A DNA stretch of 35,439 bases from Ophiocordyceps camponoti-saundersi (nom. inval.) (Eukaryota; Ascomycota; Sordariomycetes; Hypocreales; Ophiocordycipitaceae): positions 1 through 35,439 of the forward strand of contig PDHQ01000328.1 in NCBI GenBank assembly GCA_003339415.1, written 5' to 3'. The notes beneath the pieces are model-generated. The model was not told the origin of the DNA. It saw only the letters and a list, made by a program, of their open reading frames with translations, and searched no databases. Both the position numbers and the translations under genes were made by a program. Shown here piece after piece: positions 22,081 to 34,400 of the stretch (the stretch's first letter is position 1; each line of letters starts with the position of its first letter).

Positions 22081-24045
22081 AGATATAACTATTCTTTTAT
22101 ATACCCTGCTCCCTTTTTACCTTACTCTATTTTAACTTATCTAATATATAGAGTATAAAGGCGTAAATATTTATATACTTAAGTAGTTAGGACTTATTAT
22201 TATTTATAGCGATAAAAGAACCCCTAAGGGCCGTTAAATCCTCGTCTCCGATAAAAAAACGCTTTACTAACTACGCTTAGAACTATATTCTTTACTTAAG
22301 TAACCCTAAGCTTTTCTAGTAAAAGTTTTTAAGACTAATAATATAGTTTAGCTTTATCGCTACTAGTCTATAATACGTAATAAACCCCCGCCTTTATAAT
22401 ACTAATCCGTAGAAGTTCCTAGGATATAAGAAAAGGGCTAAGTAAACGATTTAATCGATACCTATAAAGGCTCCTAATAGTATCTTATATATAATTAGCG
22501 TTTATTTCTTCTTACGCTAGCTTATTACCGTCGATAAAATAGTCTTACCTCTTTATAATCTAACCTTGCCTCTTCTCTTCTCTTATATTATAATTTACAT
22601 ATCTCTATATACCCTTTTTATAATCTACTAGATATTCCTTACTATAAGAATACCTATCTAAATATATTACTCGTAATGTAAATACGTATATATATAAATA
22701 TATAATATATAAAATATAAATCTAGGCGAAATAATAACTATAAATTACCTTTTCTAATATTAACTACTTACTAATATTATCCTATCTAATACGATATATA
22801 AACCGGCCCTTTTTTCTACTATTAGCTTATTATATATATACTTATTATCTTTTTTATCTTTTTAAGAAAAAAACCCGTAAATCGCTTACTATATCTAAAT
22901 ATTATCCTATATTATACTTTAAGTGTTTTAAATTTCCTATTTATATCTTATACTAACTATTTATTTAAGAAGAATAAAATCACCTAACTATAGAATATAC
23001 GGCCCTATAAAAGAAGGAAATATAAAAAAAAAAAAAATCCGTATATTCGTTTACTTCCGTCTTATTTATTAAATTCCTTAAGCTAAAAAGATAAAATTAC
23101 TCGAAGTATAAGCTATATATATAACTAAGTCCCTTACGCTTATAGCGACTAATATTATCTATAAGATAATCTTACGCCCTTCCTCGTCTCCTTTACACTT
23201 AAGAAGATTCTCTCTATTTTAACTTCCCTCTAGAAAGACGATAGTTTATTTTACCCCCTTTTCTTAAGCACTCTCTAGATATAAGATACTTATCTATTAA
23301 TTTTTTTCTAATAAATTAAAACGGCCTAATTAACCCGTACTACCTTAATAGATATTAATTAACCTTTACTACCCTAATAAACTTTTAGCATCGTACTATT
23401 ATTTTTAACTTATACGCCTTAGCGGACCTAAACTTACTCCCTCTATACTATCTTCCCTGCTAGCCCTTTATTTATTTTTCACGAGTGCCGGTTACCCTGC
23501 TAAAATATAAGAATAGACACTTCTTAGAACCCACCCCTCTACTACCTAATAAATTCACGCTTTTAAATACGGGAAGTAATCTTATCCCCTTAAGCCTTAT
23601 ATTAATATTAAAATCGTTATATATATATATATATATATTTAAAAAAAAATCCTAGCTAACGTATTATATTCTAGAGATATATAAATATTAGGTTATAAAA
23701 TACGATATATAATCTCGTCTAACCTTAAACTTAACCGTATAGGTACCGTAGACTAATTACGCCTTAGAAACTAGCTCTATATCCTCCGCGTTTTGCCGGT
23801 ACTAAGCTAATACGGCAATTATAATTATAGAACTATTATACTAGTCTATATATATATATTATCCTAAGTTCTAGTTACGTTCGTATATAAGCGGTATATA
23901 CTACGCGCTATAAAGAAGTAAAGTAGAAAGATACTATATACTTAAATAAACTATATATATATAAACTACCTCTCTTCCTACTATCCTTATTTTACTTCTT
24001 CCCCGTTAAGCTTCTCTTTACTAAGTAACTATCTCTTACCTTTCT
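22080..24045 (+). other. Decayed sequence, no identified gene
   Basis: From 22140 to about 22560 a plus-strand frame continues with few stops (for example FNRYL near 22450), perhaps a downstream gene or untranslated part of the copy 1 element. The remainder is extremely AT-rich, with TA runs (22680-22710, 23618-23639) and A runs (23022-23037). I could not assign any of it. Confidence 0.25.
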
Positions 24046-24049
24046 AAAA

Positions 24050-24132
24050 CCCCCCCCCCCCCCCTAAAAGCTTTATTACTATTAACCGACAAAAAAAGAA
24101 AAAAAAAAAGAAAAAAAAAAGAATAAAAAAAA
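24050..24132. repeat. Run of 15 C followed by an A-rich tract
   Basis: A stretch of 15 C (24050-24064) is followed within 30 bases by about 40 bases that are almost all A with a few G (24090-24132). It lies immediately before copy 2 of the large protein relic. The pairing could mark an element boundary or a poly(A)-like tail on the plus strand, but no target duplication is visible. Confidence 0.8.
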
Positions 24133-24146
24133 ATATATCTACGAAA

Positions 24147-27100
24147 ATGCCTAAGGAATCTAATATACGGGGAGGACATAGTAAAAACAGTATAGTCTTT
24201 ATATCGTATAACCTAGTCTTTCTAGACGAGCTAACACTTATAACCCCTACCGATAACTTTTCCGAGTTTTATTCCCGCTATAAGATTAAGTATCTTAATT
24301 TACTAGCTAAGCTCTTATATATACACGGCTATCTATCCCCCTTAAATACTAGATCTAACCTACCTCTCCCTCTTCGCGAAAATAGGCCGCCGCTTCTAGG
24401 AAATAACCGAATTTAAAGCTTTTAACTTTGCCGCTATATATAGACTTCTTTAAGAAAAACATAGTATCGACTATAAGGAAAATACCCTAAATCTGCTATT
24501 AGATAACTCCGAAACTAAAAAGGAATTTTCGCTTAGTATAATATCTATTATTAGTTCCTATCTTAAACCTATTACTATCTCGCCGGCCGCCTAAATCCTT
24601 ATACCCTAAAACTATATTCGGATTTTATTATTTAACTAATAAATATAATACGATACTAAATACGCTAGCAAAACGCTACCCTTCGATATATATAACCGCA
24701 CGTTTTATATCGCTAACTCGTCCTCCTTCGACGCCTAGTTTATAGTCCTCTACCTAAGCAAACCTTATAACTAAGATACCTAATATTAACACCGTTAATA
24801 ATACCCTCCACCCCCTAGCTTACTTAAGCTATACCACGCTATCCTCCTATCTCGGTATATTTAGTATATCTTTACGCTTTTCCCGCCTTCCTAATCTCTC
24901 CCTAACCTTACTAGCTTATCGATAAATACGAATATATATTATTAGATTTCCTACCGTAACTAGTTTATATTTCAAGTCCTCTTTATACGATATTAGGAAA
25001 TATTTACTAGCGCGTATACTTACGATACTTTCTAGAACGAGAACTTGCCCGCCTTTTATATATATAATATTAGCTCCGATATAGAACTTAATCCTAGCTA
25101 CTACCCGCCTTATCCTACTCCCTATCCTTATTTCCCCCCTATAGTAGATACCGCTATATAACCCTTACTAGTTACTCTTAATATATCTTAGGATATTACC
25201 TAGTTATCCGAAGAAGGGAATCTTCGCGATATACGCGAGGATAACTTTTCCGATATTTACTCTTATTACGGTAACTCTAACGATAACTTTCCCGATACCG
25301 ATTACCGTAATAATAATACTAATAATACCGATAATATAGATATAAAAGATAGGAATAAAAGACTCTTTACTAGCCGCTTTAACTAATTTCTTCGGTATCT
25401 ATAAGCTAAATATAATCTTTCCTATATCGAATAACTCTCCTATACCCTCGCTGTCGATATTAGCTATTCCCCCCCCCGGCTCGGAGACGATTCTAACCCC
25501 CCTCGCCAGTCTAATAACCTATTTAATAAATCGCTATCCCCTCCCCCTAGGTATCGAGACGATCCCCCCTCGCCTCGTAAATCCGACCACGCCTCTAACG
25601 GGGCGCCACCCTCTAACCCCCCGTAGAAATACTATTTACTAGCCGATTTTAAGAGTTTTAGCGGGGGGTTAGTAAGCCCCGATAACCTTACGTTCTACCC
25701 CCTCGCTTTCTACCTACGCTATAAGAACTTATCGTCGATAGGCCCCCCCTCGTTCCTCGAAAAACGCTATTATATTATACGTTATAATAAAAGTATTCGT
25801 AACTACGACCTTTCCGATAGTTTATACTACGACGCTGCGGCGGAAAAATACCTACTTTTCTTCGGCCTTTTCCACGGCTCTTTTACTACCGGCTATTCCC
25901 CTATTACGAAACCTGGTTATCTCTTAACGATAACGGGCCTTCTTATAGCAGCTCTCACACTCCTATTAGTTAAGGCGGAACCTTATATAATAAAGTAGCG
26001 TAGCCTCGTAGAAGCTATTACCCCCCCTCCTACCGATAGCGCCTAAAACCCCGACTCGATCTACCTATTCCTCTATAAGCGCTAATATATTTACTCGGCT
26101 ATCCGCGACTCTTTATTTACTTTCCGTATAGAGCAGGTTATAACTATATAAGTTTCGGAAGTCCTTAAGTAACGCCGCGACTTTTTCGTTCTCTTTAACC
26201 CGCTCCTATAGCTTATCGTTTTCTTTCTCCGTAACCCGCGCGAATATCTCTGCCTCCTACGTAAGTTCGAACCCTTTAGTTTCCCCGGTATCCTCGGTTA
26301 CTTCGCTATAGTTTTCTATTATGCTACCGACGCTATTACGTAACGCTTAGCCTCGCCTCCTAGCCCCGCTCCTAGTAATAACTTTAGTCTCGCCGACCGC
26401 GAAGCTATAGCCCTCTTCGATTATTTAGGTAAGTATTACTTTACCGGCGAACCTAACCTCCTCCTGCCCTCTTTTTTTAAGCGTCTTAATATTATAGCTA
26501 GTATATAAAAATACGCTTAGCTATTAATCTCGCGTAATATACTTAACCTTAGTAGTCCCCTATTTAATATAGGAACCCGCTCCTAGCCCCTTACTATACT
26601 TTAACGGCCGGTTCTCTTATATATCCCCTTAATCGGCTATTATTATAACCCTATCCTTACTATTAAGAGGTATACCTATTCTTAAGCTACGTTTTTTAAT
26701 AGCCCCGGCATTACTTAAGTAAAATACGTAAGATATTTCCTAAGCTATATTTTTTAGTATTCTTAGATCCCGTAGATAAAAGCCTTCGTTTTCTACTAGT
26801 TCCGGTAATAAGTTAATATTTCGGCGCCTATAGTTTTCGATAATATAACCGATAGAAGTTTCGCTATCCCTTTATAGGATACTATATCTGCTCTTAAGAT
26901 ATAGGAATAGTCCTCTAATCCCTTTTCCGCCGCGTTAGTTTACCGTTATATAACCCCCTCCCTTATCCTTTACGCTATACTCTTAATATAATAAAAAGGT
27001 CGCTTAAGAAACTCTGCTAACACGCTTATACTACTCCTTCCTTACTCCTATACGAATAGTTTACTAGCTATACTAAGGATATTATATAAGTATATTATAA

Positions 27101-27760
27101 TCTTACTAATACCGCTAGCCTAACGCTCTTATCTAAGTATACTACTTAGTATCTTATACTACGTATACTTATCCGCTATACGGATAAGGTAAATATTAGT
27201 TACGAGGATTAAGTCCGCCTACTCGCCGCTACTATAATAGAGAAGTTAATAAATTAAATACTAGGCTCCCTTAATAGTCGCCTCTCTATTAGCTATATCC
27301 GCCGCTTCTAACTAGATCGTATCGCCCTTACCTATATCGCCCTTACGCCGCTTAGTTCCCTAAGGCGGTTAGCCCTCGGGGCCTAGTAAGCTATCTCCCT
27401 CCTTACGAATATATAAGGCCTACCTATCCGTTCTTTTTAATTCGGCCTTACCCCCCCTTTCTCCGCTATCCCTCCTCTTCTCGAATAAGGCTTCGTAAAC
27501 CTTCTCCTCCCTTACTCGATACGGTTAACCGATATCCGCAAATACTACCGATATACGTTATCTATAATTTAAAACGCTAGCTTCCGCTAGGAACTAAATA
27601 CCGTTATTATACTTACTCTTACTATTACCGCCGCTCCGGGTATACTATATTTTAATACTAACTAAGGCTATTTCGCGGTCTCGGAAGAGAAGATAGATCT
27701 ACGATATTTATCGGTTTACTTCGTATTATAAATATTTTAGTTTTTATTTCCTAATTAGTT
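24147..27760 (+). pseudogene. Copy 2 of the very large unknown protein
   Basis: This is homologous to 18700-22080 throughout but clearly diverged in protein sequence, not just by RIP. In order: an N-terminal region with ITEFKAFNFAAIYRLL (24395-24440), SLSIISIISSYLKPITISPA (24532-24591), YASKTLPFDIYNRTFYIANS (24660-24719), YDTFQNENLPAFYIYNISSD (25020-25079), an Asn/Asp-rich linker, then GGLVSPDNLTFYPLAFYLRY (25663-25722). Later come a hydrophobic YLLTITGLLIAALTLLLVKA (25918-25977), ADREAIALFDYLGKYYFTGE (26395-26454), and C-terminal LNSRLSISYIRRF and LDRIALTYIALTPLSSLRRL (27312-27371). The open stretch 24147-24416 starts with a Met but is in another frame from the confirmed body, so the start is uncertain. 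The function is unknown. Confidence 0.55.
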
Positions 27761-30250
27761 CCCCTTAAAAAAATATATAAACGGTATAATATCGGTTAGT
27801 AAAATAATAAAGAAGATTAGTAATACTAATTACCTTACCTTATTAGTATTTTATACTATTATATTTTTTTCTACCTTATTAATATTCCGGTCTTTAGAAT
27901 ATAAACGTATTAATTTCCGTACGCTTATCGAGCTTCGCTTACTTAAGTCTACCTCTCCGCGTAAGCACCTACGCTATACTAAATATACTCTTCCCCTTAG
28001 AGATCGTCTATATACTAGGTATAAAGCTTTACTTACCGTATAGCGTTATAGCCCTAAGCAATATTTATAAACTATTTTCGATAGTTTAGGCGCCGAAGTA
28101 AGTATAAGGGAAAATAAGATAGTTAAAAGAGAATATTAGCGCTAAGAGGTAATATATAGTTTTAGTATATCGTAGAAAAAGTAGGAATTATATATTTTAT
28201 ATATAAAGTATAAAAGACTTATAATTTTATAGCTTAATTATAGTTAGTTATAAATATAAAATATTATAAAGAAATTTAATATTATATAGGCCCTTAAGAA
28301 TCCGAAGATAACCGATAAAAGAATATTATATTTAACTTAATAACCCTATATTATATTATTATAAGCTAAGCTATAACGTATTATAAAATATAAAGTTAGC
28401 TTTAACTTATAATATACTGCTCGCGTTTATATATATATATCCTATAATATAAATTTTAATACCCTTTACTCCTATTAACCTTACTATATATAGTCTAGTC
28501 TATAACCTTTATATAGATTATTAATTATATAATATAGAACTTAAAACGTAGGATACTAACGTCTCTTATAGTATTTTCCGTATAGGCTTTTACTATTTAC
28601 GAAAAAGGCCGTATAAACTAGTAGCTGCTACTAATTTGCTAGAGAATAGTAGCGCTAAGAAGAGATAAAAATATCTTTTTAAGGGTTATACGTATATTAT
28701 TAAATAGTCGAAAATAACTTTTAGAGTTCCGAAAGCCTTTACGGACTAGAGTTATAACGGCGGCTATATAAAGATAGCGGCTACTATCTAAGTAGATAGT
28801 GTAACCTAGTTTTCCTCTATAAACGAAATAGGTAAATAAAGTATTTAGCCCTTAAGCTTATCCTTATATTTATTTATAAGTTGCTAATCGTAATTCGAGT
28901 CTAAGATATAACTTATAGCTAAAACTTTACTAAACGGAATTATAGCTTTGCCTAAACCCTATACCTTTATATAATAAACTACTTACTAGCCTTACTAATC
29001 CTCTACGTAAACTAATACTCGAAATAGTTCCCTCTTACTAAAATATATAAGAGAAAGCCGGAGACTAAATAGACTATTCGATAAAGCTTTTAGGATACCG
29101 AAATCCTACTTAGTCTTTTACTTACTATCTTAAGCTATATAATAATATATATATAATAAATCGATCGTTTTTTATAATCGGATTTTTCTCCTTAAGTTAT
29201 TTCTAAAACTCGGGTTTTTACCTTATATTATACCCGCTATCCTAATACTACCTTCTTTACTATATCCGTCCCTTAAGAAGTAAACCCTAAAAAAAAGCTA
29301 GACTATTTAATATACGCTTAAAAAATTCGAAAACTTCCTCTTAGCTATTTAGCTATCTTAACGCTAATATACCTCGGTATATATCTTACTATCCCGAATT
29401 CTATAGCTATTATACTTAGAAGAAGTTAACTACTATTCCTTATACTTATTTATTTTCCCTAATAATAGCGTATAACGTAGCTATATACCTCCCGCGACCC
29501 TTCGCTATATATATCTAAACCCGTTTATATATATTTTATATTCTATCTATTACGATTATAAGTCTAACGTCTCTCTTAGCTTAAAAGCTTAGAATATCTT
29601 ATCGCTCCTTATACCTACTACCTAAATCTTTAGAATACCTACCTTACCCGAATACCGCGTAATTAATAATAATAGCGAAAATATATATCTTCCTTACGCT
29701 CTTATTAATAAGCTTAGAAGATAATTAGATAGCTCGAAAATAATAGAAAAGTCGAATCTCTAAGGAATAAATTAAGTAATAAAAGGCTTCCTTCCTTTCC
29801 GGATTATAGGGTTCGCGTAGTATACGATATTACTTTAAACTTCCCTACCTTTACTTACGCTACCGTTAGATCTCTTCTAGTAGTTTAATAGTTACTAGAT
29901 AAGCCGGCGCATACTACCCTAAACCTAATTACCGGGGCCTTTATACCTATCCTATTATCCTAATATTCCCTCTTATAAACCCGAAAAATATCTATAGATA
30001 CTATACTTACTAGTACCTAGGATAGAGTTATCTTACCGGGCGGTAGTAACTCGCAAGTTATTATTTATAGCTTATAAGCTTATATAGTAGGAAGGTTACC
30101 CTCCTCTCTCTTCCGTACGAGAGAAAATTTCTTCCCTTTTTATCCTCCGTAAAAGTAGTAGTAACCTCGAAATATTACTATTACTATTATTATTAGTATT
30201 AGTACTATTAGCGGTAGTAGTTTTATCGCACGAAGAATAAAGATAAGTAG
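27760..30250 (+). other. Decayed sequence with possible plus-strand frames, unidentified
   Basis: Several plus-strand stretches are relatively free of stops: about 27930-28060 (ELRLLKSTSPRKHLRYTKYT), 28685-28860 (FRVPKAFTD, SYNGGYIKIAATI), and 29380-29700 with a hydrophobic YLFSLIIAYNVAIYLPRPFA segment. They do not resemble the large protein copies or the copia elements. I cannot tell whether they belong to one gene. A short Thr/Ile/Val microsatellite-like ACT/ATT run lies at about 30175-30212. Confidence 0.2.
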
Positions 30251-30489
30251 AAGTAGAACGATAATAACGATAAGGGGGGGGGAAAAAAAATATCTATCGC
30301 TACTATACTCGGTCGCTTACCCCTTTCTAACGGGCTTATTACTATTACTCTTAGCTTAAATAATAAAGTTAAGGCTAAATTTCTTTAGGCTACCGTTTCT
30401 ATATATATCTCTTTTATACGGTATATTTTAGTAAATATTTACTAATTATACGGTAGGATAAGGAACGTCTCTACCTTTTTAGGATATTA

Positions 30490-30877
30490 TACGATATTAC
30501 TCTTCGCTTACGCCCGGGCGAGACCCCCGTCGAGCTCGTTACTAAGGTAGTCCGTTATCCGTCTTACTACCGGGCGATTATTATCTAAGCTGCCGGTTAG
30601 TTCCTTACCTAGGGGCCCTACGGTCGTCGGTGCCTCCGGCGAGGGAGCATTCCCTTCTCTAGCTGCCGGCGCGTACGCGGCTACTAAAGGGGCGCGTACG
30701 TATCGTATATTTAGGACTCCCGCGGGAGCGCGTGCGATTATTATCGTACTTAAGATAACGACGATAATAATATAGACGAAGACGAGGATAATAACGAAGA
30801 CGTAGATAATAACGAAGATAACGAAGACGAAGAAGATAACGATAAAAAGGAGGATAACGACGGTAAGCATAAGGAGG

Positions 30878-30918
<41 letters not shown>

Positions 30919-31000
30919 GATAAGCCTCTCGCCCCTCCTCGGGTACGCCGCCGTTATCGCACGCTAGCGCCTACGTCGCTAACTATATTATCGGATAACT
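30490..31000. other. GC-richer low-complexity island
   Basis: GC content rises sharply at about 30500-30720 ('gcccgggcgagacccccgtcgagctcg', 'ggcgcgtacgcggctac'). A purine-rich region follows that would encode an acidic Asp/Asn/Glu run on the plus strand, containing (AAT)12. The minus-strand open stretch 30508-30870 has a Val/Ile-rich N-terminus that is simply the antisense of that acidic repeat; its C-terminus (RPVVRRITDYLSNELDGG) looks more protein-like. Both strands are open, so coding direction cannot be decided. It borders the 3' end of the minus-strand copia element at 31080. Confidence 0.35.
30880..30915. repeat. (AAT)12 microsatellite
   Basis: There are twelve perfect AAT units. In the plus-strand acidic frame this would be a poly-Asn tract following KHKED. 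Copy number is likely to vary between isolates. Confidence 0.95.
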
Positions 31001-31079
31001 AGTAAGGGCGGGAGGCGGCGCTAATATTTAATCCGTAGAAATTACTTTTATAGGCGCCCGCGGCGGGATTACTTCGGTA

Positions 31080-31910
31080 ACTACTTCTATCCTAACCGTT
31101 ATCTTATTTATCTTAACTAGTCGTCCGAGAGCGTTATTATAACCCTTCTTCGTTATAGCCTTAGCTAGATTATTTTTTTCCTATTAATTTAGAATATCGC
31201 GGTAATTTTCTTCCTTTTATATAATTTACGTAAGCTTATTATATCGATTATAAGCCTCTTCTATCTTATACTACCTAAGTTAATAAGGCAGCTAGAGCGA
31301 TTATTACTTCGTATAAAGCTTTAGACGGACTCCGGCAGCTATAAGCTTCTTACGATCTTCTTAACCGCGGCGTTAAGGGCAATACTACTATCGACTACTC
31401 GTATAATATCGTATAGTTCGCCCGTAGGCACGCTTCCTATTACTATCTTATACTTCCCCGAGGACTAAAGCCTAATATTACCGTAGATAGAGACTTCGGT
31501 CTCCGTATAAGCTATCTCCTTACCTAGAACGATAACGAATCCTATCTACTAGTATAGGTCCTTATTATCCGCAAACTAGCCCTCGCTAAATATCTAAAGC
31601 TTCGTACGAAAGGGGTTAAGAGGGATAAAGCTTAGTACTCGATCGGATTTCCCTATATGCTATCGTACGCGGTTATTTAAGGCGTCGAGTCCTCCTTTTT
31701 CGGGGTCTAGACTCGGGCAGCGGCTAAGAGGTTGTCCTTACTTCGGGCTAGCAAATAGATAGGATCTACGCGTCTCGCTTACGTTACGGAAAGTATGCCT
31801 ATAGCGCGTCCTACTCGGCCGGGCTAATAATCTATAATACCTATACCCGTCCTTTCTATTTTAAGGTAATACTATTACCCTTAAGGCAAACTCGTCCGTA
31901 GTTAAATTCT
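31080..31910 (-). pseudogene. 3' part of a second copia-type pol (RT end and RNase H)
   Basis: The minus strand reads RLLARPSRTRYRHTFRNVSE, then GLDALNNRVR and SDRVLSFIPLNPFRTKLQIF, then FADNKDLYQQIGFVIVLG, the RNase H segment typical of one fungal copia group (family motif TDASFANNxDLSSQIGFVI). SVPTGELYDIIRVVDSSIAL and a C-terminal LINLGSIR-x-KRLIIDIISLRK (family motif LVxLGTTxEKRLMIDxMxLRxxYERREI) follow. It ends near 31090. Stops sit at Gln, Trp and Ser/Glu-derived sites. It is clearly not the same lineage as the copia fragment at 13.9 kb. RT catalytic motifs are not found upstream, so the middle of pol appears to be missing. Confidence 0.75.
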
Positions 31911-33130
31911 ATAAGCGCCTCTAATCTTTGCCGATAATCGAGAAGTTCGCGGGCGATAATATTATAAAGCTATTTATAATACTCCCTACGATAGGTATCG
32001 GCGACGAAGACTTGACTGCCCCGTCGTACGGCCTGCCGTGCGAAAATATCTACCTTATAAATCGATATAAAAAAGCACTTAAGAGGACGAATTTCGCGGC
32101 TTTTTCGGTAGCGCCCTCCTCTTCGTATAACGATTTATTAATACCGTTATTATATCCTTTATATTCGAGGAGGCACGTATCGAATTTGTCTTTCTTACGA
32201 TTTATCGACTAGTAATCTTCTTTTTATAGATAAAGTAGCGCTTCTTCGTACGAGGAAACGTGCGATATTCGTCGAAGCGAACTTACTTAAGTTTCCCTAT
32301 ACTAAAATTCTATAAGGGCAATTCGTACGGTAACTAGGGAATCCGCCCGACTAATTCCCTCTATTCGTAGTAATATCGTAATATATATACCTGTACGAGG
32401 AATAGAAAAAAAGAATAAAAAAAATAAAAAAAAAAATAAACTTCGTAAGAGGATATCTAATTAACGAGTAATAAGTATTATCTACTACGCTACGGCACGC
32501 TCTTATTATCGCGGCGTAAACTTTAGCCGCTACTTCGCCGAGGGTATCCTATATAAGTTATATCTTCCCGATAAGTTCTTCGAGGATTTCGGGCATTAAT
32601 TTCTTAGGGAATTTTCCTTATTCTATAGCAGACCTTATGCCGGTCTATCTTATCCGGTATTCCGCACGATTCTTTCCTATATTAAGATACGAATTAGCTA
32701 TTAACTAGATCTTGTCCTAAGTCTTATCGGGTTCTATATAATAGAGGTAGTACGATTACGCGGGCCTTTTAAAGATATCCGGAAAGATAGCGTAGTACTA
32801 ATCTTCCGCTTATACTAATCTTTTAGCAGTACGATATAAATAGCTTAGCTTTAATATATAGATATCGTACGGTCGCCTTAAATAGTTCTAGTCTTTTTAC
32901 TATCCTTTACTAAAAGCTATAACCTTCTCGTGCGTAATTAGCCTATCTTAGACTAGTTATACGCGGCGTAATACGAAAGCCGGGCTTATAGGGATCGTTA
33001 TAGGGGCTATTAATAGTTCCGGTATCGGCGTCGCTTCGTACGAAGTTATACGGGTATAGGTCTCCGCGCTTTAATATAACGATTTCTCCCGGTACTTAGA
33101 TATATCGAGGAACCCGTTAATTAGATATCG
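31910..33130 (-). pseudogene. Upstream part of the same minus-strand element, probably gag-like
   Basis: Directly upstream on the minus strand, a frame continues through IPIVGSIINSFIILSPANFS and YNNGINKSLYEEEGATEKAA (31928-32160). It then runs through a region from about 33060 to 32450 with PITIPISPAFVLRRV, RRPYDIYILKLSYLYRTAKR, YYLYYIEPDKT, KFPKKLMPEILEELIGKI and EVAAKVYAAIIRACRSVVDN-like sequence. Position and helical, charged character fit a retroelement gag, but I see no zinc knuckle (CX2CX4HX4C), protease or integrase. If it is gag, the element has lost integrase and most of RT. The plus-strand open stretch 31928-32212 is the antisense of this frame. Confidence 0.35.
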
Positions 33131-33309
33131 CGAGTATTTTAACGCTAACTTTATTATTCGTATTATTCTTTTATTTAATCTTAGTATTATTATTCCTATC
33201 CGTTAGAATTACTTCGAATAGGTACGTATCCTTTTATATATAATACCTAAGGCAGCCCTCGGGTATAAATAGAGATAAAAAAAAAATCACTTCTTTTACT
33301 CTTATTATC

Positions 33310-33565
33310 GATGCGTTTATAACCGATAACTCCGTCGGGAGCGAAGAAGTAGTATATTCGCCGCCGCGGGTCTATTAGTTATACTAGCCTTTCTTATTCT
33401 TATTATTAACGCGGTTATCGTCGATATTTACCGCTACGGTCCTTAACGATCGTTACTGCGTTAGTAGTAAGAATAATAAAGGCTAGTATATTTAATAAAC
33501 CCGCGGCGGCGAATATACCACTCCTTCGCTCCTAACGGTATTATCTATTATAACCGCGTTAATTA
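33310..33565. repeat. Hairpin-forming inverted repeat, arms of at least 88 bp
   Basis: Positions 33325-33412 match the reverse complement of 33458-33545 with no gaps and 12 mismatches in 88 (my hand count), most of them transitions. Weaker pairing extends the arms outward to about 33305 and 33565. The loop is 45 bases. The stretch 'tattcgccgccgcggg' is perfect in both arms. It could be a MITE-like element, a fold-back duplication, or a regulatory hairpin near the start of the minus-strand element. Confidence 0.85.
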
Positions 33566-34400
33566 TAATAATAGCCCTCCTTTAGTAGTAGTCGAGCGTC
33601 TTAAGATCTCGGTCTCTTTTAAGCTAGATAGTCGGTTTAAATCCGGCGTAGGGCACTAATATTTTCACCGTAAAGCCTAGACTAGGTTATACCCCTAAAA
33701 TATACTTATTCTAACTAAGCTAAGGCGACTAATAGTCTTAAATAGTCTCTAGCCGGTACCGTCGATTTTATTAGAACTACTACTTGCTAGAACTAATCCT
33801 ATACTTATAAGTTTACTATAACCGTCTATATTATTAATCTAAAAACTAATTTGCGAATTATAGCGGCGCTAAGTAGGCGTCTAAAAACGACGGAGCTAGA
33901 GCCTCTTTATAGGGAATTATACCCTAAGTATTTATCTAATAGATATAGCACTGCCTAGCACCGATTTACGAACTATCTTCGTTATAAATATCTCTTACTT
34001 ATATAATTAGGCTAACCGCCTCTTCGGCGAATAAGAAACCTACTCTTCTTATCTCGTATCGCCTAAGCTACGGAATACTAGCTAATATAAACTATAGCCT
34101 CTCGCTACTAACTAGCTAACCGTCGTAACATAGTATATTTCCACTTTTCTATAAACGCTATCTTACGACTAGCTTATAGTTATTCCTAAGAGCGTAAGTA
34201 TAGATAACTTACGATAAAGTCCTTTCTAAAAGTAATATCTAAAGCTTATACTACGCTCGGCGCTCGATACGTTTTTTATAATTTACCGCTATTTTAGTCA
34301 CTACCTATTTGCTTTTAGATATCTCGTCGGTTTTAGTCTTTTTTATAAGAGGGGGGGCTAGCGGTAAAGGCCCTGCTAGAGGAACTTATTCTAATAGTCG
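33565..34400. other. Decayed sequence, no gene recognised
   Basis: Coding-like composition persists in patches (for example 33600-33760 and 34250-34370), but no frame could be followed on either strand. A 7-G run lies near 34353-34359. Confidence 0.4.

Noticed and set aside
30508..30870. Minus-strand 120-codon membrane-like protein
   Set aside because: The hydrophobic N-terminus is the antisense of a GAT/GAA/AAC repeat tract, not a real membrane segment. Only the C-terminal part might be coding.
31928..32212. Plus-strand 94-codon gene
   Set aside because: It is antisense to the minus-strand element frame that continues into clear copia RNase H motifs.
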